From Nitriliruptoraceae bacterium (GTDB lineage Bacteria; Actinomycetota; Nitriliruptoria; Nitriliruptorales; Nitriliruptoraceae): DNA of 7,477 bases. The number at the start of each line of letters is the position of its first letter. Positions within the stretch are counted from its first letter, which is position 1. Below are positions 1 through 6,545 of this stretch, one piece after another. The stretch covers positions 1 to 7,477 of the forward strand of contig SKTN01000133.1 in NCBI GenBank assembly GCA_007117945.1, written 5' to 3'. The position numbers and the translations under genes were made by a program. The notes below the pieces were generated by a model that saw only the letters and a program-made list of their open reading frames with translations, had not been told where the DNA came from and did not search any database.

Positions 1-353
1 CCGATGCCCCAGCCCACCCCGGCGCGCTCCACGCGCCCCCCGAGGGCGTGGGCGATGAGCTGGTGGCCGAAGCAGATGCCGACGGTGGGCACCCCGGCGG
101 CGGAGGCCTCGCGGAGGAAGCCGCCCAGGGCGCCGATCCAGGGCAGCTCGTCCGTCGCACCGTGTCGTGAGCCGGAGACCAGGACCGCGTCGTAGGCGTC
201 GAGCCGGGGCAGCGGGTCACCACCGACGACGTCGATGCGCGTGAGCTGCAGCTCCGGTGCGTGGGCGGCGAACAGCCGGGTGAACATCTCCCCGTAGTCG
301 CCGGCCACGTCCCGTAGCTCGACATCGACGTGATCGCACTCGAGGAGCGCCAC
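1..353 (-). CDS. Class-I glutamine amidotransferase (GMP synthase-like), 3' end beyond window
   Basis: The first 117 codons of a glutamine amidotransferase of the triad (class I) type, running off the left edge. These domains release ammonia from glutamine through a Cys-His-Glu triad. The N-terminus VALLECDHVD fits the stand-alone GMP-synthase-like amidotransferases. The nucleophile elbow is GICFGHQ with the catalytic Cys at residue 94, and VSGSRHG at about 59-65 lies where the oxyanion strand is expected. The His-Glu pair would lie beyond the edge. The GTG at 351-353 is the first usual start codon in this frame after clpP and matches the expected N-terminus, but its upstream 20 bases are almost all C and contain no Shine-Dalgarno site. 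It lies 74 bases after clpP on the same strand, so co-transcription is possible. The acceptor substrate cannot be told from this part. Such proteins are often annotated only as amidotransferase or peptidase C26-like; the family call is firm, the specific function unknown. Confidence 0.88.
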   Translation of the reverse strand, partial: MALLECDHVDVELRDVAGDYGEMFTRLFAAHAPELQLTRIDVVGGDPLPRLDAYDAVLVSGSRHGATDELPWIGALGGFLREASAAGVPTVGICFGHQLIAHALGGRVERAGVGWGI

Positions 354-427
354 GCGCCGGGGGGAGGGGGGCGGCGCTGCGGCGTCCCCGCCCTGCCCTC
401 CCCGCGCCGGTGGGTACGCGCTGGGGG

Positions 428-997
428 TCAGCTGCCCTTCCCCGGTTCGATCACCTCGTCGATCAGTCCGTACTCCAGGGCCTCGGCCGCGGTCATCCAG
501 TAGTCGCGGTCGGTGTCCTTGCGGATCGTCTCCAGGCTCTGGCCCGTGCGTTCCGCGAGGATCTCGTTGATGCGCTCACGGATCCACACGATGTTCTTGG
601 CCTGGATCTCGATGTCCTTGGCCGTACCGCGCGCGCCACCGAGGGGCTGGTGGATCATGATGCGGGCGTTCTCCGTCGCGGAGCGCGTGCCCGAGCCCGT
701 GGCCAGCAGGAAGGCGCCGGCGGAGGCCGCCAGGCCGATGCAGCGCACGTTGACCTTGCTCCGCAGCAGGCGCACGGAGTCGTAGATCGCGAACATGCCC
801 GTGATGATGCCGCCGGGGGAGTTGATGTAGAGGGTGATGTCCTCGTCGTTCTCCGCGTCCAGCGCGAGCAGCTGGGCGACGAGGTTGTCAGCGATGTCGT
901 CCTCCAGCGGCCCCTTGAGGAACAGGATCCGCGACTCGAACAGCGTGTCGAACGCTCGGCGTGAGCCGCCCAGCAGCTTCTCGATGTCCTCGGACAC
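428..997 (-). CDS. clpP: ClpP-family ATP-dependent protease proteolytic subunit
   Basis: Proteolytic subunit of a Clp protease (peptidase S14), 189 residues. It would act in the cytoplasm as a barrel fed by a Clp ATPase such as ClpX or ClpC. The triad is complete: Ser92 in AASAGAF, His116 in MIHQPLGG and Asp165 in DTDRDYW. The oxyanion motif NSPGG is at 59-63 and the helical handle at about 120-160. The GTG start at 995-997 follows GAGAAGGA (1004-1011) at a 6-base spacing; the open frame runs further upstream but without family similarity. Differences from usual ClpP: the short N-terminus VSEDIEKLLGGSRRAF lacks the hydrophobic axial-loop segment (typically around PMVVEQ), the stretch after NSPGG reads IITGMFAIYD where GMAIYD is usual, and TENARIMIHQP replaces LPNARIMIHQP. 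No tig, second clpP or clpX adjoins it in view; upstream is a divergent iclR. It may be an extra ClpP paralogue. Family certain, paralogue type not. Confidence 0.95.
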   Translation of the reverse strand: MSEDIEKLLGGSRRAFDTLFESRILFLKGPLEDDIADNLVAQLLALDAENDEDITLYINSPGGIITGMFAIYDSVRLLRSKVNVRCIGLAASAGAFLLATGSGTRSATENARIMIHQPLGGARGTAKDIEIQAKNIVWIRERINEILAERTGQSLETIRKDTDRDYWMTAAEALEYGLIDEVIEPGKGS

Positions 998-1110
998 GGA
1001 GGATCCTTCTCGTCGGGGGTGGTGACGTTGCGCCACGGCTGCGGATGGTAGCGATGGAGGGATGACGGGCTGCCAGCCTGCGTGTGGTCCGCTCAGGCGG
1101 GCTGCGTCAG

Positions 1111-1129
1111 CCTCCGGGTTCGCCGGAGG
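1111..1129. repeat. Small GC-rich hairpin (7-bp stem, 5-base loop)
   Basis: CCTCCGG (1111-1117) pairs perfectly with CCGGAGG (1123-1129) around the loop GTTCG. It sits in the middle of the divergent region, upstream of both likely promoters, with no T-run. It could be a protein-binding site or chance; stems this short are common at this GC content. Confidence 0.4.
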
Positions 1130-1154
1130 TGGCCGACCAGTGGGGGAAGTGCCC

Positions 1155-1183
1155 TTGACCGTGCGCGGGTCGCGCAGCACACT
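1155..1183 (+). promoter_or_regulatory. Candidate promoter for the iclR-family gene
   Basis: TTGACC (1155-1160) matches the -35 consensus at five of six positions and is followed after 17 bases by CACACT (1178-1183), a poor -10 that keeps only A2, A5 in shifted form and the final T. Predicted transcription would start near 1190, leaving a leader of about 90 bases. The -35 is persuasive; the -10 is weak. Confidence 0.35.
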
Positions 1184-1192
1184 CAGGCGACC

Positions 1193-1212
1193 ACCGCACT
1201 CTGGCGTGCGGT
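1193..1212. promoter_or_regulatory. Inverted repeat, possible operator of the divergent region
   Basis: ACCGCAC (1193-1199) and GTGCGGT (1206-1212) are perfect inverted repeats separated by 6 bases, a 20-base site. It lies just downstream of the candidate iclR promoter and 66 bases before the iclR start. IclR-family dimers bind short inverted repeats near their own promoters, so autoregulation is a reasonable inference, not shown. Confidence 0.4.
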
Positions 1213-1278
1213 CACGCGGACCCAGCGGGCAGTGGCGGGAGGGTGACGCCATCGCCGGCAACGGGAGGAGGGAGCTCC

Positions 1279-2019
1279 GTGAGCGAGATCGAGGACGAGG
1301 AGAGCAAGCGTGGCCGCCGTTCGAGTGGCTCGAGGACCCTGTCGAGGGGCCTGTCGCTGCTGAACGCGCTCGGGGAGCACAGCGACGGTGCGACGGTGTC
1401 GGGGCTGGCGGAGTCCACCGGGCTGGACCGCGCCGTGCTGTACCGGCTGCTCGACACCCTGGTCGCCGAGGGGTTCGTCACCCGCGACGCGGAGACCCGC
1501 CGCTACCGACTGGGCCTGTCGATGCTCGAGCTCGGTGTGCGGGCGGCACAGGGCCTGGAGGTCCGCAGGCTGGCGGGTCCCCCGCTGCGGTCGCTGTCCG
1601 ACGACACGGGTGAGACGGCCTGCCTGGCCGTCCGGGACCGCGATGACCTGGTGGTCGTCGAGGTGATCGAGCCGGGGGACCGGTTCGTGCAGGTGAACTA
1701 CCGGGTCGGCTTCCGCCACGAGCTCGGGGTGGCCGCCCACGGCAAGGCGTTGCTGGCCTTCCTGCCCGAGGGGGCACGCAACCCCGAGCTGCAGTCCGTC
1801 CGGCAGCGGGGGGTGGCCTACACCCGTGACGAGCTGGAGCCGGGGGCCTCCGGGGTCGCGGCCCCGGTGTTCGATCACACGGGCAGGGCGGTGGCCGCCG
1901 TGGGTATCGTCGCCCCGACCGCTCGACTCCCGGAGCCGGAGTCCATCGCGCTGCGCGTGCTGCGGTCCGCGCGTGAGATCTCGGAGCGGCTGGGTTGGCG
2001 GCCGCGGAGGGCGACCTGA
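1279..2019 (+). CDS. IclR-family transcriptional regulator
   Basis: A 246-residue IclR-family DNA-binding regulator, the usual family length. Residues about 18-80 form the winged helix-turn-helix: RTLSRGLSLLNALGEH leads in, and STGLDRAVLYRLLDTLVAEG carries the recognition helix followed by the wing (FVTRDAETRRYRLG). Residues about 90-240 form the effector-binding domain, with the family signature HGKALLAFLP (154-163) and a late GVAAPVFD strand. The GTG start at 1279 was chosen because GGAGGAGGGAG (1264-1274) precedes it; an in-frame GTG at 1243 abuts its own purine run with no spacing. The first 17 residues are charged and probably disordered. The gene is divergent from clpP, and the next gene begins 2 bases after its stop, so the ferritin-like protein is probably co-expressed. 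IclR proteins commonly sense small organic acids or aromatic compounds; the ligand cannot be inferred. The inverted repeat at 1193-1212 is a candidate own operator. Confidence 0.95.
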   Translation: MSEIEDEESKRGRRSSGSRTLSRGLSLLNALGEHSDGATVSGLAESTGLDRAVLYRLLDTLVAEGFVTRDAETRRYRLGLSMLELGVRAAQGLEVRRLAGPPLRSLSDDTGETACLAVRDRDDLVVVEVIEPGDRFVQVNYRVGFRHELGVAAHGKALLAFLPEGARNPELQSVRQRGVAYTRDELEPGASGVAAPVFDHTGRAVAAVGIVAPTARLPEPESIALRVLRSAREISERLGWRPRRAT

Positions 2020-2021
2020 TC

Positions 2022-2720
2022 GTGAGCGACAGCATCGACACCCACCCGGACCGCGATGCAGCGGTCACCGAGCTCCTCGGCGCCCTGGCCTACGGCCAGT
2101 TGCGCGCCATCGAGGCGGCTGCACGCCTGATCGCGGTGGCCCCCGACGCGGCCACCGCCGACCTCGCCGCGGACGTCGTCAGCCACGAGTTCGGCGCCTA
2201 CCGCACCCTCCACGACGACCTCGCCGGGCGCACCGAGGACCCGAGCGCCGTCATGGACGGCATGAAGCCCTTCTTCGACGGCTACTTCGACCGGGCCCCG
2301 CTGGACGACTGGTTCGGTTCCAGCGTCTTCTTCGCCCTCGGGCTGCCGATCGCCGCGGACTTCGCCCGGGCGGTGGCACCCGTGCTCGACGACGATACCG
2401 CTGCCCTGGTCGTGGAGGCGATCGGGGGCCGGGAGCGCTTCGAGGAGGCGGCCGTCGAGCAGCTGCGTGCGCAGCTGGTGGACGCCGCGGCCCAGGCCCG
2501 GGCACGCCAGCTGGCGGGTGACCTCCTCGGTCGCGCCCTGACCAGCTACCAGGAGGCCATGGGGCACACCGACGCGCTCAAGGTGCTGTTCGCGGACGCG
2601 GCGGCCGCCGAGGGCACCACGGGCGAGGCCCAGGTCAAGCGTCTGGCGATGGAGGTGCTGACGGGCCACCGCCGGCGCACCGTCAGCCTCGGGCTCGAGG
2701 ACCTCGGCGAGGACCTGTGA
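2022..2720 (+). CDS. Ferritin-like (MiaE_2-type) four-helix protein
   Basis: A 232-residue, mostly helical, acidic protein resembling the actinobacterial ferritin-like family related to tRNA hydroxylase MiaE. Landmarks are LLGALAYGQLRAIEAAARLI (18-37), HEFGAYRTLHDDL (55-67), PFFDGYFDRAPLDDWFGS (83-100), LPIAADFARAV (108-118) and a C-terminal helix that includes ALTSYQEAM. No signal peptide or membrane segment is seen. As I remember the family, helix 1 has YGE, helix 2 has an ExxH pair, and a later helix has a GH-x-E motif, all candidate di-iron ligands. Here these positions read YGQ, E56-F-G-A59 and RFEE, so several expected ligands look replaced and metal binding is doubtful. The GTG at 2022 was chosen as the start; it lies 2 bases past the iclR stop, with GGAGG at 2006-2010 (spacing 11). 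A TTG at 1995 is an alternative. Fold family likely; activity unknown. Tight linkage suggests the IclR protein controls it or shares its signal. Confidence 0.8.
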   Translation: MSDSIDTHPDRDAAVTELLGALAYGQLRAIEAAARLIAVAPDAATADLAADVVSHEFGAYRTLHDDLAGRTEDPSAVMDGMKPFFDGYFDRAPLDDWFGSSVFFALGLPIAADFARAVAPVLDDDTAALVVEAIGGRERFEEAAVEQLRAQLVDAAAQARARQLAGDLLGRALTSYQEAMGHTDALKVLFADAAAAEGTTGEAQVKRLAMEVLTGHRRRTVSLGLEDLGEDL

Positions 2721-2761
2721 GCCAGGCTGTGCGCGGGCGTGAGGTGAGTGGCTGTCCGCTA

Positions 2762-2773
2762 CCAGGGCCCTGG
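2762..2773. promoter_or_regulatory. Perfect 12-base palindrome upstream of the ppc promoter
   Basis: CCAGGGCCCTGG reads the same on both strands. It lies 16 bases upstream of the candidate ppc -35 element, a common place for an activator or repressor site, and 41 bases after the ferritin-like gene's stop. No regulator can be named. Confidence 0.35.
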
Positions 2774-2789
2774 GGACCTTTCGGAGGGG

Positions 2790-2818
2790 ACGACAGGCTC
2801 GGGCGGCTCGTCTAGCGT
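2790..2818 (+). promoter_or_regulatory. Candidate ppc promoter
   Basis: ACGACA (2790-2795) matches four positions of the TTGACA -35 and is followed after exactly 17 bases by TAGCGT (2813-2818), which fits the actinobacterial TAnnnT -10. Transcription would start near 2825, about 30 bases before the ATG. The -10 context GTCTAGCGTCG closely matches GTCTATCGTCG upstream of npdG. Confidence 0.45.
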
Positions 2819-2820
2819 CG

Positions 2821-2832
2821 GTCGGGCCCGAC
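2821..2832. promoter_or_regulatory. Perfect 12-base palindrome at the predicted ppc transcription start
   Basis: GTCGGGCCCGAC is a perfect palindrome overlapping the predicted start point of ppc transcription. A protein bound here would block initiation, so it is a plausible operator; it could also be chance in GC-rich DNA. Confidence 0.35.
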
Positions 2833-2854
2833 GTCACCCGGACCCGAGGACGAC

Positions 2855-5557
2855 ATGCCGGCCCCACACCCGATCCGCCCGCTCAAGCCGCAGCTGCCCG
2901 AAGGGCTGCAGTTCGAGGTCAACCTCCTTGCCGGGGTGCTCGACGACGTCCTGGCCGAGTGCGAGGGCACGGAGTTCGTCGACACCGTGGCGTGGCTGCG
3001 CAGCGCAGCCGTGCGGGAGCGCGAGCGCGATCAGGGCTCCGTCGACGGACTGCTCGAGGAGGTCGGCGCCCTCGAACCGGACGTCTGCCGCAAGATCGCC
3101 CAGGCCCTGACCAACCACTGCCTGCTGCTCAACATCGCCGAGGACCGGCAGCGCATCAAGACCTCCCGGATGAAGGGACGTGCCGGGCAGGTCGACGGTG
3201 AGGGCATCGTCGCCGGGGTCAGCGAGGTCACCGCGCTGGTCGGGAAGAACGACACGCGCCGGTTGGTCCAGCGGATGCGGATCCACCCCGTGTTCACCGC
3301 CCACCCCACCGAGGCACGGCGCCGCTCGGTCACCCAGATCCTGCGCCGCGTCGCCGCGGAACTGAAGCGCCTCGACGAGATCGAGGTGGATGACGCCCTG
3401 ATCCAGGACATCCGGCGCCGCCTGGTGGAGGAGGTCACGAGCCTGTGGCGGACCTCGCCCTTCCGCCCGACCCGGCCCCAACCCGTCGACGAGGTCCAGC
3501 GCGTGCTGGGCGTCCTCGGTGACCAGGTGTTCCACGTCGTCGCTGACGTCTACCGCGAGGTGGACCGCGCGTTGGACCAGACCACCGTCGGGGCCCGGCC
3601 ACCGCTCACCGGCGCCTTCATGCGCTACGGCAGCTGGGTCGGGGGCGACCGCGACGGCAACCCCTTCGTGACCGCGGAGGTCACCCGCGACAGCGGGCGC
3701 CGCTACGCCGACGTGGCGCTGACCAAGCTGGAGGAGCACACCCGTGCCGTCGCCCTGAGCCTGACGGCCGATCCCTCCAGCGGCACGCCCATCAGTGACG
3801 AGGTCCAGGTGGCCCTCGATGCCGACCGCGAGCGGTTCCCCGAGCGCGCGACGGAGTTGGAGCGTGCGGCGCCGGAGCAGCCCTACCGCCACCGGCTCGT
3901 GCTGGTCGCCGACCGGATCGCGGCCACCCGCGAGGGTGCCGAACACGCCTATGACGGGCCGGAGGAGTTCCTCGAGGACCTGCGCGCGGTCCAGCGCTCC
4001 CTGGACGAGGCGGGCAGCCCCCGCCTGGCCTACGGCGTGATCCAGGACCTGATCTGGCGGGCGGAGACCTTCGGTTTCCACCTGGTCTCCCTGGAGGTAC
4101 GCCAGCACTCGGCGGTGCACGCCCGGGTGCTCGAGGACCTGCAGGAGGGCATCTCCGAGGACATCGATGCCCTGGCCGAGGTCGTCCAGAACGGGTGGCC
4201 CGAGGGCACGGAGGCCACCTCCGAGGAGGCGGTAGAGGCCCTGGAAACGGTCCGGGCGATGTCGGACCTCCAGGAGCGGTACGGGCCGGAGGCCTGCTAC
4301 CGCTACATCATCTCCTTCACCACCAGCGCCGTGAACCTCCTGGCCGTCCGGGCCCTGGTCCGCGCCGCCCTCGACGACGAGCGCTACGCCCGGTTCCGGC
4401 TGTCCGTGGTGCCGCTGTTCGAGACCCGGGCGGACCTGCAGCGTGCGCCGCAGGTCCTCGAGGAGGTGCTCTCCACCCCCGGGGAGCGGGAGAAGCTCGA
4501 GGAGGCCGGCCGTCGTCTCGAGGTGATGATCGGCTACTCCGACTCCGCCAAGGACGCCGGACTGCTGGCCGCGCACGTGGCGCTCCACCAACTGCAGGGG
4601 CAGCTCGCCCGTTGGGCGCGGGAGCAGGACATCGAGCTGACCTTCTTCCACGGCCGGGGTGGTTCGATGGGTCGTGGTGGTGGCCCCCTCAACCGCGCGA
4701 TCCGTGGCCAGGGCGGTGGGTCGGTCGACGGCCGCTTCAAGGTCACCGAGCAGGGTGAGGTGATCTTCGCCCGCTACCGCTCGGTCAACACCGGTCGACG
4801 CCACCTCGAGCGCACGGTCAACGCCGTGCTGGCCAGCTCCACGCCCCACGCGGAGGAGCGTGCCTGGGCCCAGGAGGAGCGTTTCAAGGAGCTGGCGGAC
4901 ACCATGGCGCAGGCCAGCGAGGGTGCCTACCGGGCGCTGCTGGACGCCGAGGGGTTCGCGGAGTTCTTCACCCTGGCGACGCCCTACGACGAGATCGGGC
5001 AGCTGGCGATCGGCTCACGCCCGGCGCACCGGACCAAGGCCCGGGACCTGTCCTCGCTGCGGGCGATCCCGTGGGTGTTCGCCTGGTCCCAGAGCCGTGT
5101 GAACCTCACGGGTTGGTACGGCGTGGGCACGGGGCTGGCGACCATCGGCGCGCGTGAGGGGGGACTCGACACCCTGCGGGCGATGCGCCGCGAGTGGCCC
5201 TTCTTCACGCCGGTGATCGAGATGGCCGAGATGAGCCTGGCCAAGGCGGACAAGCTCCTGGGGCGCTACGCCCTGGAGCTCGGTGGCAACCCGGAGCTCG
5301 CCGAGCGCATCCTGGCGGAGTGGGAGCTCACCGAGGAGTGGGTGCTCAAGGTCACCGGTCAGGAACGCCTCCTCGAGCGCCAGCCGGCCCTGCGTGCCGC
5401 GGTGTCGCTCAGGGCGCCCGACATCGACGCGCTGTCGCTGCTGCAGCTGGCCACCCTTGCGCGCCTGCGTGACCAGCAGGAGCCGGATCCCTTCGACCAG
5501 CTGATCGTCAAGACCACGGTCGCCGGGCTGTCCGCCGGGTTGCAGAACACCGGCTGA
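2855..5557 (+). CDS. ppc: Phosphoenolpyruvate carboxylase
   Basis: Complete 900-residue phosphoenolpyruvate carboxylase, which adds bicarbonate to PEP to give oxaloacetate and phosphate, refilling the TCA cycle in the cytoplasm. Family motifs appear in order: FTAHPTEARRRS with catalytic His150; GSWVGGDRDGNP (259-270); SLEVRQHS (412-419); IGYSDSAKDAG with Lys566; FHGRGGSMGRGGGP with His599, Arg601 and Arg607; VTEQGEVI (630-637); IGSRPAHR (719-726); and the terminal QNTG. Residues corresponding to the aspartate/malate inhibitor site of the E. coli enzyme seem kept: Lys797 in AKADK, Arg853 in SLRAP and Asn898 in QNTG. The segment after Arg853, APDIDALSLLQ, differs from the common NxYxDPLNxLQ. 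The ATG start follows CGAGGA (2845-2850) at 4-base spacing. No frameshift is apparent, and the length is normal for the family. A 134-base spacer with its own candidate promoter separates it from the upstream pair, so it is probably transcribed alone. Confidence 0.98.
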   Translation: MPAPHPIRPLKPQLPEGLQFEVNLLAGVLDDVLAECEGTEFVDTVAWLRSAAVRERERDQGSVDGLLEEVGALEPDVCRKIAQALTNHCLLLNIAEDRQRIKTSRMKGRAGQVDGEGIVAGVSEVTALVGKNDTRRLVQRMRIHPVFTAHPTEARRRSVTQILRRVAAELKRLDEIEVDDALIQDIRRRLVEEVTSLWRTSPFRPTRPQPVDEVQRVLGVLGDQVFHVVADVYREVDRALDQTTVGARPPLTGAFMRYGSWVGGDRDGNPFVTAEVTRDSGRRYADVALTKLEEHTRAVALSLTADPSSGTPISDEVQVALDADRERFPERATELERAAPEQPYRHRLVLVADRIAATREGAEHAYDGPEEFLEDLRAVQRSLDEAGSPRLAYGVIQDLIWRAETFGFHLVSLEVRQHSAVHARVLEDLQEGISEDIDALAEVVQNGWPEGTEATSEEAVEALETVRAMSDLQERYGPEACYRYIISFTTSAVNLLAVRALVRAALDDERYARFRLSVVPLFETRADLQRAPQVLEEVLSTPGEREKLEEAGRRLEVMIGYSDSAKDAGLLAAHVALHQLQGQLARWAREQDIELTFFHGRGGSMGRGGGPLNRAIRGQGGGSVDGRFKVTEQGEVIFARYRSVNTGRRHLERTVNAVLASSTPHAEERAWAQEERFKELADTMAQASEGAYRALLDAEGFAEFFTLATPYDEIGQLAIGSRPAHRTKARDLSSLRAIPWVFAWSQSRVNLTGWYGVGTGLATIGAREGGLDTLRAMRREWPFFTPVIEMAEMSLAKADKLLGRYALELGGNPELAERILAEWELTEEWVLKVTGQERLLERQPALRAAVSLRAPDIDALSLLQLATLARLRDQQEPDPFDQLIVKTTVAGLSAGLQNTG

Positions 5558-5569
5558 GCGGACCCCGCG

Positions 5570-6460
5570 TCAGGCGCTGCGCCCCACCGATCCCTGATCG
5601 GTGGGGCGCTCGACGTCGGGATCGATGGTGCGTTCGGCGAGGGTGCGCTGCACGGCCAGGGAGTTGGTGACCAGCTCACCGAACCCGGCAGGGTCGGCGA
5701 TCAACCAGGAGTGGCCGGCCTCGGGGATGATGTCGCCCGGGGCGCCGGCCGCGTCGCACATGGCCAGGAAGGTGGCCTCCGGGACGACCTGGTCCTCCGA
5801 GCCCCACAGGATCGACACGGGCAGGCCGTTGGCCGCCAGGGTCGCCAGCTCCTCGCGCAGGTCCGCGGTGCGGGCCAGATCCGCCGCGCGACGCATCGCT
5901 CCGGGGTTGGTCAGGGCGTTGCCGACCAGGTCCCGCACGACCACGGGCAGGACGCGGCGGTAGTCCCGCCGCCGGAACTCGCCCGGCATGCGCAGGCCCC
6001 AGTCCCAGATGGGGCGGTCGGCCAGGGTGCGCTCGCCGTCGCGGGAGCTCTTCCAGACCGACCCTCCCACGGAGTTGACCAGCACCAGGGCCCGCAGCCG
6101 CTCGGGCTCCTCCCAGGCCGTGGCGGTGGCCACCGCCCCGCCGAAGGAGTGGCCGACCAGGGTCACGCCCTCGCGCAGGTCGAGGGTGTCGAGCAGTTCG
6201 AGGACCCATGCCGCCAGGCGCGGGAAGGTGTACTCACCCTCGAGGGGATCGCTGCGGCCGAAGCCGGGTAGGGCCGGGGCGATCACCCGGGAGCCCGTGG
6301 CAGCGATCAGGGGGAAGGCCTGGGCGTAGGAACGGGCCGTCAGCCCCCAGCCGTGCAGGAACACCACCGCGGGACCATCACCCGCATCCCCGTAGGCGAC
6401 GGTGCGCCCCGCGAGCGTCGTACGGTGCCAGCGCAGACCGGCGTCGGGTCGCGCTGCCAC
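5570..6460 (-). CDS. Alpha/beta hydrolase
   Basis: A 296-residue alpha/beta-hydrolase-fold protein with a complete triad: nucleophile Ser105 in GHSFGG, acid Asp223 in WGSEDQVVP and His250 in EAGHSWL. The oxyanion motif is HGWG (36-39), and PALPGFGRSDP (62-72) is the typical strand-4 loop. A helical cap spans about 133-205. There is no signal peptide, so it is probably cytoplasmic. The GTG start at 6458-6460 follows GAGGGAG (6467-6473) at 6-base spacing; the open frame continues upstream but only across the divergent promoter region and antisense to npdG. The substrate is unknown; esterase, lactonase and C-C hydrolase activities all occur in this group. The tail after about residue 272 is polar, and its last codons form a perfect hairpin (5579-5609). 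It converges on ppc with a 12-base gap and is divergent from npdG. Confidence 0.93.
   Translation of the reverse strand: MAARPDAGLRWHRTTLAGRTVAYGDAGDGPAVVFLHGWGLTARSYAQAFPLIAATGSRVIAPALPGFGRSDPLEGEYTFPRLAAWVLELLDTLDLREGVTLVGHSFGGAVATATAWEEPERLRALVLVNSVGGSVWKSSRDGERTLADRPIWDWGLRMPGEFRRRDYRRVLPVVVRDLVGNALTNPGAMRRAADLARTADLREELATLAANGLPVSILWGSEDQVVPEATFLAMCDAAGAPGDIIPEAGHSWLIADPAGFGELVTNSLAVQRTLAERTIDPDVERPTDQGSVGRSA
5579..5609. terminator. Perfect 14-bp hairpin, likely bidirectional terminator inside hydrolase coding end
   Basis: GCGCCCCACCGATC (5579-5592) pairs perfectly with GATCGGTGGGGCGC (5596-5609) around the loop CCT. It starts 21 bases after the ppc stop and lies within the last codons of the convergent hydrolase. 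There is no T-run on either side, as is common for terminators of high-GC actinobacteria. Its symmetry means it can fold in transcripts from either direction. Confidence 0.7.
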
Positions 6461-6545
6461 CTGGGACTCCCTCGTCGCCGCACATCCACGCCCCACAGCC
6501 GCCCCGTAGGCACACCGCCAGGCGTATCCCACGATCCCGTCGGCT

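Larger units (their letters stand above)
998..1278. other. Divergent intergenic region between clpP and the iclR-family gene
   Basis: These 281 bases separate two divergent genes and must hold both promoters. I see no convincing gene here. Weak open frames continue both neighbours upstream but have no family resemblance and lie before good Shine-Dalgarno sites. A weak minus-strand -10-like TACCAT (1045-1050) could belong to clpP, but no matching -35 is visible. The better-supported elements are listed separately: a small hairpin, a candidate iclR promoter and an inverted repeat. Confidence 0.6.

Noticed and set aside
4..195. Short plus-strand open frame at the left edge
   Set aside because: It is antisense to the glutamine amidotransferase, whose GICFGHQ motif clearly identifies the coding strand.
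998..1261. N-terminal extension of clpP by 88 codons
   Set aside because: The extra residues are Pro/Arg-rich with no ClpP similarity and would cover the whole divergent promoter region; the GTG at 995-997 has a well-spaced ribosome binding site.
1995..2021. Alternative TTG start for the ferritin-like gene, overlapping the iclR-family stop
   Set aside because: It adds nine residues without family support and its upstream bases are a weaker ribosome site than the one for the GTG at 2022; not fully excluded.
2834..4849. Very long open frame on the minus strand opposite ppc
   Set aside because: It mirrors the codon phase of ppc, a usual artefact of high-GC genes. Its translation is rich in Gly, Asp, His, Leu and Val without any family motif, while the plus strand is an unmistakable PEP carboxylase.
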